Source: Gammaproteobacteria bacterium (GTDB taxonomy: Bacteria; Pseudomonadota; Gammaproteobacteria; JABABF01; JAHRAO01). Taken from it: DNA of 41,178 nt. The stretch spans positions 1 to 41,178 of the forward strand of contig JAHRAO010000017.1 in the NCBI GenBank assembly GCA_020027215.1. Direction: 5' to 3'. Positions 27,648-37,648 of this stretch are shown here, piece by piece. The notes under the pieces were generated by a model. It did not search any database. It was not told the DNA's origin and saw only the letters and a list, made by a program, of their open reading frames with translations. The stretch's first letter is position 1. Every line of letters starts with the position of its first letter. A program made the position numbers and the translations under genes.

Positions 27648-28511
27648 ATGGCGGCAAGCAAAGAAATACGCACCCAAATTACGAGCGTCCAGAATACGCA
27701 CAAAATTACCTGCGCTATGCAAATGGTAGCGGCGAGTAAAATGCGCCAAGCGCATAAACGTATGGAATGCGGTAAATCGTATTCGCAACGTATTCGCACA
27801 GTCATTGGACATATCGCCAGTTCACATTCCGAATACCATCATCGCTATATGGTTGATAGACCAGTGAAGCGATTGGGGTGTGTCATTGTTTCTTCGGATC
27901 GCGGATTATGCGGCGGGTTGAACATCAATTTATTCAAAGCGGCTTTAGCGTATTGTCAAGGAGAAAAATTACCGAGTACCGAAATTGATTTTTGCTTGTT
28001 GGGTGCTAAAGCCATAGATTTCTTTAGGAGTGTTGGCGGTAAAGTGGTTGCGACGCATCGCGATATGGGCGACAACCCCAGTGTCAGTGATTTAATCGGT
28101 GCAATTAACATTATGCTGACCGCATTTAACGATGATACGATTGATCGTTTAGTCATTGCCAGCAATGAATTTGTGAGTACAATGCGCCAGTTGCCGCGCA
28201 TAGAGCAATTATTACCTTTACCGAAACTGCCCGAAGACGAAGCGGATAACTATTGGGATTACATTTATGAACCCGACGATGCGCGCACCCTGTTGGGCGG
28301 GTTATTAACCCGTTATATTGAGTCCCAAGTGTATCAATATGTAGTGGAAAATATTGCTTGTGAGCAGGCAGCACGCATGATCGCAATGAAAAATGCGAGC
28401 GACAATGCTTTAGAATTAATTGATCAATTAAAGTTGGTGTATAACAAAGAACGCCAAGCTTTGATTACCCAAGAACTATCGGAAATTGCTGCGGGAACGG
28501 CAGCAGTGTAG
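27648..28511 (+). CDS. atpG: ATP synthase subunit gamma
   Basis: The central rotor shaft of F1, 287 residues as in E. coli. The N-terminal helix contains [26 protein letters not shown]-type sequence and the C-terminal helix [26 protein letters not shown] is the conserved mid-protein motif. The Shine-Dalgarno sequence is weak and the gap before it is unusually long because of the inserted upstream gene. Confidence 0.97.
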   Translation: MAASKEIRTQITSVQNTHKITCAMQMVAASKMRQAHKRMECGKSYSQRIRTVIGHIASSHSEYHHRYMVDRPVKRLGCVIVSSDRGLCGGLNINLFKAALAYCQGEKLPSTEIDFCLLGAKAIDFFRSVGGKVVATHRDMGDNPSVSDLIGAINIMLTAFNDDTIDRLVIASNEFVSTMRQLPRIEQLLPLPKLPEDEADNYWDYIYEPDDARTLLGGLLTRYIESQVYQYVVENIACEQAARMIAMKNASDNALELIDQLKLVYNKERQALITQELSEIAAGTAAV

Positions 28512-28515
28512 ATAA

Positions 28516-29930
<1,415 letters not shown>

Positions 29931-29931
<1 letters not shown>

Positions 29932-30341
29932 TGCGCTGCGATATTGTTAGTGCTGAAAAAGATATTTTTTCTGGTGAAGCAGAGATGGTGGCTGCGACAG
30001 GTGAATTGGGAGAATTGGGCATTTTCCCCGGACATGCGCCGCTTATTTCTGCTCTCGTGCCGGGTACGGTGACCATAAAGATTGACGACAATGAGGAGAA
30101 AGTATTTTATATTTCGGGCGGCTACATAGAAGTGCAGCCGAGCTGGGTGACGATTCTTGCCGATGTTGTAATGCGCGCAGAGGATATAGACGAAAAATTG
30201 GCTACACAGACGCGCCGAAAAGCGGAAAAATCACTTGCCGAGCAACAAAGTAAATTGGATTATACCCTTGCTGCGTCCCGCCTTGCTGAATCGGCGGCAC
30301 AGTTGCGCACTTTACGACGTTTACGCAAACGGCTCCCCTAA
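29931..30341 (+). CDS. atpC: ATP synthase subunit epsilon
   Basis: 136 residues; F1 rotor subunit and inhibitor of ATP hydrolysis. The beta-sandwich N-terminal domain has DIVSAEKDIFSGEAEMV and GELGILPGHAPL-like GELGIFPGHAPLIS. The C-terminal two-helix domain is rich in Ala, Arg and Glu. I chose ATG 29931, which overlaps the atpD stop; a TTG one codon earlier is possible. Confidence 0.96.
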
Positions 30342-30361
30342 CCCCCATCGTATTGTGGGGG
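30342..30361. terminator. Hairpin ending the atp operon
   Basis: CCCCCA and TGGGGG arms with an 8-base loop start directly after the atpC stop, between convergent atpC and the phosphodiesterase gene. No T-run follows on either strand, so its termination role is uncertain. Confidence 0.45.
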
Positions 30362-30388
30362 ACCTGTGTGCCCACAAATTACTTTTCT

Positions 30389-31306
30389 TCAGGATGGGTT
30401 TTTAGGGTCGGGACACGCATTGATGGGAGGCGGTACGGCAAGTCCAATATTGTGGAGCACCGTATGCAACAGGTCTGGGCGATCGGTCACAATGCCATCG
30501 GCTCCTGCGGCAATGAGCTTGACCATATCTTCACGCTGATTGATTGTCCAGTAATGCGCCGCCATTGTGCGTGCGTGTAGTCGCTGCACCACATTGGCAT
30601 TCCCTAAAGGAATGCCAAAAGATGTCTGTGGTAATTGGAGTGCGCGTGCCGGCGGCGAATCATACAACCATCCTAAATAAAGCATATCCAATAAGACAAT
30701 AGTGGTTGCTTCAACCATAGGTGCCGAAGTGATCCATTGTGTGCTGTGCCGCCGTACTTGATGGATTGGTTTGCTGTAAAAACTAGCGATCATAACCCTA
30801 TCGTGTAGAGAAAAATGATCGATCAGCTGAATTAATCTATGCACTGCAACTTCAGCACGCCAAGCGCTATCTTTGATTTCAATCAAAAAGCGTATATCGG
30901 TCTCAGCAAATTGCTGCAATACATCGCGTAATTTGGGGATCGCGACAAAGTCATGGGGCGTGCTGGTGAAATGTGCGGCAGCGTTCATAGTGGCTAAGTC
31001 TGACGCGTTGTAATCGTAAAATACCCCATCTTTTCCAGTGATGCGCTGGATTTCATTGTCGTGAAAAAGAAAAAGTATATTGTCGGCAGATAAACGCGCA
31101 TCCATTTCTAATACATCCACTCCTAATGCGGCTGCACCGCACATCGCGACCATTGTATTTTCGGGAAAAAGGTGTGACCCGCCGCGGTGTGCAATGACTA
31201 ATGGACGCTGATATGCCTCGCGACTCCACCGATTGATCGTGTCTGCCTGCGTATAAAATATCGGGCACAGCGTTATGGCGACGGCGAGAATGTAAAAAAA
31301 TCTCAT
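30389..31306 (-). CDS. Exported glycerophosphodiester phosphodiesterase
   Basis: Cuts glycerophosphodiesters from phospholipid breakdown to glycerol-3-phosphate plus an alcohol, likely in the periplasm. 305 residues with an N-terminal signal peptide (cut near TQA/DTI). The catalytic HRGG (40-43), PENT (49-52) and the metal-binding E67 and D69 are present, with LIEIKD and DGIVTDRPDLL later, as in the PI-PLC-like barrel family. Its ATG overlaps the queE stop by four bases (ATGA), so it is the last gene of the tol-pal-cpoB-queE run, in the place where queC often stands. Confidence 0.93.
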   Translation of the reverse strand: MRFFYILAVAITLCPIFYTQADTINRWSREAYQRPLVIAHRGGSHLFPENTMVAMCGAAALGVDVLEMDARLSADNILFLFHDNEIQRITGKDGVFYDYNASDLATMNAAAHFTSTPHDFVAIPKLRDVLQQFAETDIRFLIEIKDSAWRAEVAVHRLIQLIDHFSLHDRVMIASFYSKPIHQVRRHSTQWITSAPMVEATTIVLLDMLYLGWLYDSPPARALQLPQTSFGIPLGNANVVQRLHARTMAAHYWTINQREDMVKLIAAGADGIVTDRPDLLHTVLHNIGLAVPPPINACPDPKNPS

Positions 31307-31971
31307 CGCCCCGGTGTTTCACCCCATAATTGTTTGTGGAGCGGTAACTGCATGCGGACAGGCAACCGATCGTGCAAAATCCACTCCGCCAGCGCTGTAG
31401 GGGAAAGGACTTGGTGGACGGGCGATAATAATATCTCGCTGACCCGCTCGGTTAAATGAAAATGGTGCATTTGTTTTTTTGCCCATTCATAGTCATGCTG
31501 ATTGGATAAGACAAATTTGATGCGATCATGCTCACGCAACTTTTCAATGTTTTCATAGCAGTTACGGGCACTTTCGCCCGATGCTGGTGTCTTAATATCC
31601 ATCACAATCACCACGCGCGCGTCAATATTGTCCAATGGTATCGCCCCGCTCGTTTCTAATGAGACGCGGTATTGCGCTTGGCATAACTGCACGAGGAGTA
31701 GGCGACAATTGTGTTGTGCTAAGGGTTCGCCCCCAGTGACGGTAACATAACGTGGCGTAAATTGGGCGACTTCGCTGAGAATATCGGCAATGGCCCACTT
31801 TGTGCCGCCATAAAAAGCGTAAGCAGTATCACAATAACCACAGCGGAGCGGACAGCCGGTGAGACGAATAAATACTGTGGGTAAGCCGACCCGATCGGTT
31901 TCTCCTTGCAGTGAATAAAAAATTTCCGTGAGACGTAAAGAGGGTTGAGTGGCTTTTTTAAGCGGTGCCAT
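31303..31971 (-). CDS. queE: 7-carboxy-7-deazaguanine synthase (radical SAM)
   Basis: Makes 7-carboxy-7-deazaguanine from 6-carboxytetrahydropterin in the queuosine pathway. 222 residues. The radical-SAM cluster cysteines are C40, C44 and C47 in CPLRCGYC, preceded by IFYSLQGE and IRLTGC; TVTGGEPL follows for S-adenosylmethionine binding. It sits three bases after cpoB, the common gammaproteobacterial order. QueC, QueD and QueF are not in the window. Confidence 0.95.
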   Translation of the reverse strand: MAPLKKATQPSLRLTEIFYSLQGETDRVGLPTVFIRLTGCPLRCGYCDTAYAFYGGTKWAIADILSEVAQFTPRYVTVTGGEPLAQHNCRLLLVQLCQAQYRVSLETSGAIPLDNIDARVVIVMDIKTPASGESARNCYENIEKLREHDRIKFVLSNQHDYEWAKKQMHHFHLTERVSEILLSPVHQVLSPTALAEWILHDRLPVRMQLPLHKQLWGETPGR

Positions 31972-31974
31972 TCG

Positions 31975-32670
31975 CTAAAAGTATTTTTCTAAATAATCTT
32001 TGGAGAGTTTGACTGAAGAACTATTACTGTGTGCATATTCTTTGATGATGCTTTGCAATAATAATTTTGCCTCTTCGTTTTTATTCTGTTGGTGTAAAAT
32101 TTTGGCATTTTTATACATGGCATCGGGCGCTTTGGGGTGGTTGGGAAATTGTGTGCGCACCATATTAAATTCACTCAATGCGCGATCTATATCTTTTGGC
32201 GTAACGACCATAAATAACTCGCCTAACCAATAGTGGGCATTGGGCACATATTTTCCATCTGCATACATTGACAGATAATGCTCAAAAGCGTCAATTGCTC
32301 GCGTGTATTCGAGATTGTCGAGTAATTTCTTTGCATTGTAATACAACGATTTGTCATTGCTCTCGCTACTTTGTTTTGTGTTATTGGCAATATGGGTGGA
32401 GATATCATTCAGCCTGCGGTCAAAATCTTCGCTGTAATTTTGATGACGCCTTTTTAACTGGTCAATTTCGCGTTGTTGGATTTCAATGAGTCCTTGTAAA
32501 ATGCGTAGTTGCTTTTCGAGTGCTTGTATGCGGCGAAATAACCCTGATACCTGCTTGTTGTTGTTGTATTCAACGTTGGGCTCGGCGATAATGGTGCGCG
32601 GAGGAGGCCTTTGTGCCAAGGCTTCACTGCCGATGGTCGCTATCAGCAACGACAATAGGAGGCTCCGCAT
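31975..32670 (-). CDS. cpoB: Cell division coordinator CpoB (YbgF)
   Basis: A periplasmic protein that couples Tol-Pal-driven outer-membrane constriction to septal peptidoglycan synthesis. 231 residues: signal peptide (EALA/QRP), an N-terminal coiled coil for trimerisation (about 40-90, LFRRIQALEKQLRILQGL), then TPR repeats (about 108-230) with the usual AFEHYLSMYADGKYVPNAHYWLGE. It lies downstream of pal, but a large hairpin separates them. Confidence 0.94.
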   Translation of the reverse strand: MRSLLLSLLIATIGSEALAQRPPPRTIIAEPNVEYNNNKQVSGLFRRIQALEKQLRILQGLIEIQQREIDQLKRRHQNYSEDFDRRLNDISTHIANNTKQSSESNDKSLYYNAKKLLDNLEYTRAIDAFEHYLSMYADGKYVPNAHYWLGELFMVVTPKDIDRALSEFNMVRTQFPNHPKAPDAMYKNAKILHQQNKNEEAKLLLQSIIKEYAHSNSSSVKLSKDYLEKYF

Positions 32671-32702
32671 AAACCTGTTTTTATATACGATTGAGGTGGA
32701 AC

Positions 32703-32753
32703 AGCACTCTGTTTGTCCCTTCTTGACAGAGAAGAAGACACAAACAAAGTGCT
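32703..32753 (-). other. Large imperfect hairpin between pal and cpoB
   Basis: Arms at 32703-32724 and 32732-32753 pair over 22 positions with one mismatch and two G-T pairs, around a 7-base loop. In the minus-strand transcript this is a very stable stem after the pal stop codon. No T-run follows, so it may stabilise the tol-pal RNA or lower cpoB-queE expression rather than stop transcription. Confidence 0.65.
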
Positions 32754-32764
32754 CATTGGTGGTT

Positions 32765-33316
32765 TTATTTTATTTCAACGCGGCGGTTTTGTGCCCAAGC
32801 GGCCTCGTTGTTGCCGAATGCGACAGGGCTTTCTTCCCCGTAGCTCACTGGTTCAATGCGATCGCGTGGGACGCCATTGAATACAAGATAGTCGGCAACA
32901 GACATTGCACGCCGTTCCCCTAAAGCAAGGTTATACTCGCGTGTCCCGCGTGCATCGGCATGCCCTTCAAGGCGGATGACGCGATCACTATCTAACATGA
33001 CTTGAACGACTGTATCTAAAGTGTTCACGGCTTCGGCAGTTAAATCGGATTTGTCAAAATCGAAATAAACAATAGTGGCATAATCCCCTACTTCTTCGGT
33101 TATTTCCTCGACATCGGCGGATAATATTTCGGCTCCAGCAATACCTTCATCTGGATCGGATAAGACATCTTCGTCGGGTAACGCTGCTTCGGATTCATCC
33201 GCTATAGATATAGGGTCATCACCCTCATCACTAGGAGGTGGTGCCACATCGGGTGAGCCACAGCCAGCGACAATAGCGAATAAAAAAGCAGTCAAATAAA
33301 TCATTCTTATATTCAT
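32765..33316 (-). CDS. pal: Peptidoglycan-associated lipoprotein Pal
   Basis: An outer-membrane lipoprotein that binds peptidoglycan and TolB. 183 residues. The lipobox is VAGC (Cys19); a long, very acidic linker (about 25-75, many Asp and Glu) leads to an OmpA-like domain with VYFDFDKSDL, LEGHADARGTREYNLALGERRA and the C-terminal NRRVEIK. AAGGATT precedes the ATG. The acidic linker is longer and more charged than in E. coli Pal. Confidence 0.97.
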   Translation of the reverse strand: MNIRMIYLTAFLFAIVAGCGSPDVAPPPSDEGDDPISIADESEAALPDEDVLSDPDEGIAGAEILSADVEEITEEVGDYATIVYFDFDKSDLTAEAVNTLDTVVQVMLDSDRVIRLEGHADARGTREYNLALGERRAMSVADYLVFNGVPRDRIEPVSYGEESPVAFGNNEAAWAQNRRVEIK

Positions 33317-33386
33317 TACTTAATCCTTCATTGTTTTATTGAGTTGATAAAAAATTCCACATAATATTATATGTCAAAAACTGTCA

Positions 33387-34691
33387 TTAGCGGAGAAAAG
33401 GCGACCAGCGTGGTTCGCGTACATCACCCTTTAGCGACACGAGCTTCGTGCTTTTACCGCCATTGACGGGTATAGAAACTAGTATACCACGATTTCCACG
33501 TTGAGTAGCGTAAAGCAGCATATTGCCGTTGGGGGATATGCTCGGCGATTCATCCATAACCGTATCGGTTAAGACAAGCATATTTTTCGGGCGCCAATTC
33601 ATCATGGCAATGTGAAAGCGTTTTTGTGCACGATGAACAAATACTATGCCACTATTATCTGGAAAAATTGTTGCCCGCGCGTTATACCGCCCTTTATACG
33701 TGAGGCGGGTAATTTTACGGCTGCGTAGGTTGACTCTATATAATTGCGGTGTCCCGCCGCGATCCGAAGTGAATATGATATTTTCGCCGTCTGGCGTCCA
33801 TGCGGGTTCGGTATCAATGGAAAAATGAGGAGCCACCCGAAGTAATTCACCAGAAACTAAATTCATAATATAAATATCGGGATTGTCCCCTTTGGATAAA
33901 ACCAACGCCATACGTCGCCCTTCTGGCGACCAAGCAGGGGCACTATTGAGACCGGCAAAAGAAGGCAAACGATGGCGGTTCCCTGTGGCTAACTCTTGAA
34001 TGTATATCTCTGGTCTTCGTCTTTCAAAAGAAACGTAAGCGACTTTTTTGCCATCGGGCGCCCAGTTGGGAGATACGATCGGCTGAGTTGATTCTAATAC
34101 GGTTTTGGCGTTGGCGCCATCCACATCGGCGAGCACAAGGCGATAACCCCAATCGGGGCAGCGAGATTTCGCACAGTGCAAAATATATAGTAAATGCGTA
34201 GAAAATACGCCCCGATCGCCAGTTAATACTTCATACACATGATCGCTGACCGCGTGCGCCACTTGGCGCATGGCATTGGGGTGGCGAATTTCGCGCCGCC
34301 GCTTAAAAAGAGCGCGTTGGTTAGTAATATCGTACAAAATATAGGTGATGTGTGTTTTATCTTTTTTGCGCACTTGACCGACTAACAAATACTCCACGCC
34401 GAGCTTGCGCCATTCAAAATACGAAATCTCGCTTTCCACAGTGGGCAAACTGAGCATTTGTGTTGCAGGGTAAACATCAAATTGTCCGCTACGAGTAAGG
34501 TCTTTGCGCACTATGTCGCTCAATGGCTCACTACGCGCCAATCCAGCCCATGAAAAAGGCGATACGGCAATGCGTCGCGGCTTATCGGCTCCGCGGGTAA
34601 TGTCGATGGTCAATTGGGCAGAAGCGGTTGCGGTATAACAAACAGCCCACAAAATTACACAATACCTTATTATCAGTAAGAATGAAATCAT
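33387..34691 (-). CDS. tolB: Tol-Pal system protein TolB
   Basis: A periplasmic beta-propeller that works with Pal and TolA in outer-membrane constriction. About 434 residues: signal peptide (cut near ASA/QLT), an N-terminal domain with IAVSPFSWAG and the propeller repeats (GKKVAYVSFE, PAWSPEGRRMALVLS, PAWTPDGENIIFTSDRGG). I chose ATG 34691, one base after the tolA stop; a longer frame start at 34763 would sit inside tolA. Confidence 0.96.
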   Translation of the reverse strand: MISFLLIIRYCVILWAVCYTATASAQLTIDITRGADKPRRIAVSPFSWAGLARSEPLSDIVRKDLTRSGQFDVYPATQMLSLPTVESEISYFEWRKLGVEYLLVGQVRKKDKTHITYILYDITNQRALFKRRREIRHPNAMRQVAHAVSDHVYEVLTGDRGVFSTHLLYILHCAKSRCPDWGYRLVLADVDGANAKTVLESTQPIVSPNWAPDGKKVAYVSFERRRPEIYIQELATGNRHRLPSFAGLNSAPAWSPEGRRMALVLSKGDNPDIYIMNLVSGELLRVAPHFSIDTEPAWTPDGENIIFTSDRGGTPQLYRVNLRSRKITRLTYKGRYNARATIFPDNSGIVFVHRAQKRFHIAMMNWRPKNMLVLTDTVMDESPSISPNGNMLLYATQRGNRGILVSIPVNGGKSTKLVSLKGDVREPRWSPFLR

Positions 34692-34692
34692 A

Positions 34693-35412
34693 TTACCAAA
34701 ATATATCACTGGGCTTAAACTTAAACCGTAATTGGCGAAAATGTTTATCAAATAGCACCGCATCCATTGATGCTAATCCTACAATTGTACCAGTTTTTTT
34801 GACCGCTTGATATGCCGATTGATCAAAGGCGGTATTGCCGCTCCCTTTTTCAATGGTAATTCCAGTAATGGTGCCAGAAGGGCGGATATTGACCAGCAAG
34901 GTGACTTCCATCCCCCGCCGAGCGCTATTCGGTCGCCGCCAATGCCGCTGCACCGAACGAGCGATAAGGGCAATATAGCGGTTGATAATATCTTCTTCTT
35001 CGTCTTTATCGGCGGAGACCCATACCGATTCATCGGGAAAAGGGATATATTGCCTCGGCTGAGTAATGCTACTAATCCAATCGGGTGGCGATAGCGGGGC
35101 AGATGATTCTTCTTGTTCTACAGTGTCGTCTGTGTCAATGCCCTCTGTGGCTTTCGGTGCAAGGGATTCTGTGCCCGCGTTGGGTGAGGCTTTTTGTGCG
35201 GGGCGCTTTATGGGCGCTTTTTTAGTCAACGGCATTTGTATTAAATGCGCTTGAATGGTTTTGCGATTATCCATGACGTAATGTCTTTCTTGGTGGAGGA
35301 TATCGGTTTGGGTCACGAGCAGAACAAAGAGTGCGATATGCAATAACGCACTTACGACCACGGTGTGCCAAAACATTTTCTTGGGGCTTATTTTTACGAT
35401 ATGCGCCAACAT
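34693..35412 (-). CDS. tolA: TolA, short form
   Basis: An inner-membrane protein that reaches across the periplasm to TolB/Pal and is powered by TolQR. 239 residues against about 420 in E. coli. One N-terminal membrane helix (about 13-35) is followed by a short linker rich in Lys, Pro, Glu and Thr in place of the long Ala/Lys/Glu helix. The C-terminal domain (about 140-239) has the TonB/TolA-like IARSVQRHWRRPNSARRGMEV, NIRPSGTI and GNTAFDQSAYQAVKK. Identity rests on position and the C-terminal domain. Confidence 0.9.
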   Translation of the reverse strand: MLAHIVKISPKKMFWHTVVVSALLHIALFVLLVTQTDILHQERHYVMDNRKTIQAHLIQMPLTKKAPIKRPAQKASPNAGTESLAPKATEGIDTDDTVEQEESSAPLSPPDWISSITQPRQYIPFPDESVWVSADKDEEEDIINRYIALIARSVQRHWRRPNSARRGMEVTLLVNIRPSGTITGITIEKGSGNTAFDQSAYQAVKKTGTIVGLASMDAVLFDKHFRQLRFKFKPSDIFW

Positions 35413-35427
35413 TGTGGGTGAGAAAAT

Positions 35428-35862
35428 TTATGAAGAATCTTCTTCCTCGGTGACCAGCCCGACATTGGGCACGCCCGCTTCTTGTAAAACTCCCATCAAT
35501 TCAACGACCTTGCCGTAAGCCACATTTTTATCTCCCCACACCAATACGGGAATTGTGGGGTCGTTTTCTACTATACGGGCAACCGCTTTTTGTAGTGAGG
35601 AAAGAGGCATTGCTTTATCTGGGTCGCTGTGCACATTGAGAAAATATTCCCCGTTCGCTTTTATGGAAGCGATCACCGGCTCTTTGCTTTGCTCATCAAT
35701 GGCTTGTGCATACGATTCGGGTAAATCTACTTCTACTCCCTGCATCAATAATGGTGCAGCGACCACGAAAACAACTAAAAGCACTAACATCACATCTATG
35801 TAGGGGACGACATTGATTTCTGCCATTAACCGCCGCTTAAATGAACTGTTGAACGTGCTCAT
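35428..35862 (-). CDS. tolR: Tol-Pal system protein TolR
   Basis: 144 residues; ExbD-like proton-motor subunit. One membrane helix (about 17-40, VVPYIDVMLVLLVVFVVAAPLL) carries the essential Asp23. The periplasmic domain follows (PVIASIKANGEYFLNVHSDP, PVLVWGDKNVAYGKVVELMGVLQEAG). The ATG overlaps the tolQ stop by four bases. Confidence 0.97.
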   Translation of the reverse strand: MSTFNSSFKRRLMAEINVVPYIDVMLVLLVVFVVAAPLLMQGVEVDLPESYAQAIDEQSKEPVIASIKANGEYFLNVHSDPDKAMPLSSLQKAVARIVENDPTIPVLVWGDKNVAYGKVVELMGVLQEAGVPNVGLVTEEEDSS

Positions 35863-36533
35863 GTCTTGGTGGAAGACCAGCGGTATAAAATGCTAGAAAA
35901 TTCATCGGCAAATGTTTGGTAGCGCGTATATAATTCATTTGCACGGGTGGTAAAGCGGTTATAGGCAACCACAGCCGGAATGGCAGCAAAGAGCCCCATT
36001 GCCGTGGCGATCAATGCTTCGGATATTCCCGGCGCAACAACCGCAAGGGATGCATGGTGCAAATCCGCCAGCCCGCGAAAAGCGTTCATAATACCCCATA
36101 CGGTGCCAAATAACCCTAAATAAGGGCTCGTTGAGCCGACAGTGGCAAGAAAATTGAGTGACGAATCGAGTTTTTCACCCTCGCGAGCGAGTGCGATACG
36201 CATCCCCCGTTGCACGCTGGCCATCATAGTATCGGCGTCCGCTCCTTTTCTATCGCGCAAGCGCTTAAACTCGCGATACCCCGAGCGAAAAATTAACCCC
36301 ACCCCTTGCACGGTGTCATCTTCCATTCCAGAATAGAGCGAGTTGAGGTCAATGCCCGACCAAAATTCTTCCTCAAACGATATTAAAACACGGCGCGCAC
36401 TGCCGTAAAAAATCATGCGTTCTAACATCACCGCCCACGAAATAATGGACAATAAAAACAAAATGATCATCACCGCTTGCACAGTCGGTGTTGCACTGCT
36501 GATTAAATTCCAATACGATAGTAAATCACCCAT
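35859..36533 (-). CDS. tolQ: Tol-Pal system protein TolQ
   Basis: 224 residues; MotA/ExbB-like proton channel with three membrane helices. Family motifs are VGSTSPYLGLFGTVWGIMNAF and ISEALIATAMGLFAAIPAVVAYNRF. I chose ATG 36533 (MGDLLSYWNLIS); the frame extends four codons to a TTG at 36545. First gene of the tol operon, with no ybgC upstream; instead a repeat-rich 86-base gap and the divergent galE. Confidence 0.96.
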   Translation of the reverse strand: MGDLLSYWNLISSATPTVQAVMIILFLLSIISWAVMLERMIFYGSARRVLISFEEEFWSGIDLNSLYSGMEDDTVQGVGLIFRSGYREFKRLRDRKGADADTMMASVQRGMRIALAREGEKLDSSLNFLATVGSTSPYLGLFGTVWGIMNAFRGLADLHHASLAVVAPGISEALIATAMGLFAAIPAVVAYNRFTTRANELYTRYQTFADEFSSILYRWSSTKT

Positions 36534-36546
36534 AAATTGACACAAT

Positions 36547-36568
36547 ATATTTGTATATTTGTATATTT
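36547..36568. repeat. 8-bp tandem repeat between tolQ and galE
   Basis: ATATTTGT occurs twice in tandem and is followed by a partial third copy (ATATTT). It lies 14 bases before the tolQ ATG on the minus strand, so it would be in the tolQ leader or promoter. Confidence 0.7.
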
Positions 36569-36592
36569 TGCTATTATATTATGCCTTATTCT

Positions 36593-36625
36593 TGTAGATG
36601 AATTGTAGATGAATTGTAGATGAAT
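36593..36625 (+). repeat. 11-bp tandem repeat containing the galE start codon
   Basis: Three perfect copies of TGTAGATGAAT. Each copy contains an ATG; the galE start is the ATG in the third copy (36620). Because 11 is not a multiple of 3, gain or loss of copies would change which upstream ATGs are in frame and the leader length. Confidence 0.85.
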
Positions 36626-37648
36626 AATTGTCGCCCTCACAAAACGATATTAGTCACCGGTGGGGCGGGCTACATTGGTTCCCACTGCTGTGTGGCTCTC
36701 GATCAAGCGGGCTATCGCACGGTCATAGTGGATAATTTGACGAATAGCCGTGCCGATGTGTTCAATCGTTTAGCACGCTTGTGTGACACCCCACCCATAT
36801 TTGTGCAAGGCGATTGCAGAGACACGGGGTTGGTGCAGAAAGCGATAGCGGATCACGGCGTTGATGCGGTCATGCATTTAGCAGGGCTCAAAGCGGTTGC
36901 CGAATCGTTGCAACAGCCAGTGGCATACTACGACAATAACCTTTATTCTCTGTTGAGCGTAGTGCAGGCAATGCAACAAGAAGGCGTGGATGATTTGATT
37001 TTTTCTTCCACAGCAACCGTTTATTCATCGTCTGCGCCGCACCCATTCAGCGAAGATTCACCGATTGCTCCCGAGCAACCCTATGCGCGGAGTAAATGGA
37101 TGATGGAACAAATTTTAAGCGACCTCCATCACGCCTCTCCGCAATGGCGCATCGGTATTCTGCGCTACTTTAACCCAGTTGGAAGTCATTCCAGCCATTT
37201 AATAGGGGAATATCCGATCGGCATACCCAATAATTTAATGCCGCGTATCTGTTTTGCCGTGACGCAAAAAAATGCCCCCCTCACGCTATTTGGCAACGAT
37301 TATCCCACCGATGATGGCACTTGTGTGCGTGACTACATCCATATTATGGACTTAGCGGATGGTCATGTCGCAGCGTTACAACACTTACGCACCCAATCGG
37401 GGATGATGGCTTTTAATTTAGGGACTGGTCATGGCGTATCAGTTTTGACGCTGGTGAAAACTTTTGCCGCGGTCAATCAATGCCAAGTGCCTTATATTGT
37501 GGGAGAAAGGCGTGCGGGAGATATGAGTGCTTTTTGGGCGGATGTGCGCCGCGCACAAGAGGTGCTCAAATGGAGTGCACAACGGGACTTGACGCAAATG
37601 TGCCGCGATGCTTGGCAATGGCAACAACAATTGCAATCGGAAGATTAA
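36620..37648 (+). CDS. galE: UDP-glucose 4-epimerase
   Basis: Interconverts UDP-glucose and UDP-galactose for envelope sugars or galactose use. 342 residues. The NAD-binding motif is GGAGYIGSH (14-22). The catalytic residues are the Ser/Thr in FSSTATVY and Y155/K159 in YARSK; LRYFNPVG and GTCVRDYIH are conserved. Its TAA overlaps the convergent trmB stop by three to four bases. The start lies in the third 11-bp repeat and there is no Shine-Dalgarno sequence. Confidence 0.95.
   Translation: MNNCRPHKTILVTGGAGYIGSHCCVALDQAGYRTVIVDNLTNSRADVFNRLARLCDTPPIFVQGDCRDTGLVQKAIADHGVDAVMHLAGLKAVAESLQQPVAYYDNNLYSLLSVVQAMQQEGVDDLIFSSTATVYSSSAPHPFSEDSPIAPEQPYARSKWMMEQILSDLHHASPQWRIGILRYFNPVGSHSSHLIGEYPIGIPNNLMPRICFAVTQKNAPLTLFGNDYPTDDGTCVRDYIHIMDLADGHVAALQHLRTQSGMMAFNLGTGHGVSVLTLVKTFAAVNQCQVPYIVGERRAGDMSAFWADVRRAQEVLKWSAQRDLTQMCRDAWQWQQQLQSED

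Noticed and set aside
36547-36625. CRISPR-like array between tolQ and galE
   Set aside because: The repeats are 8 and 11 bases, directly adjacent with no spacers, and no cas genes are present.
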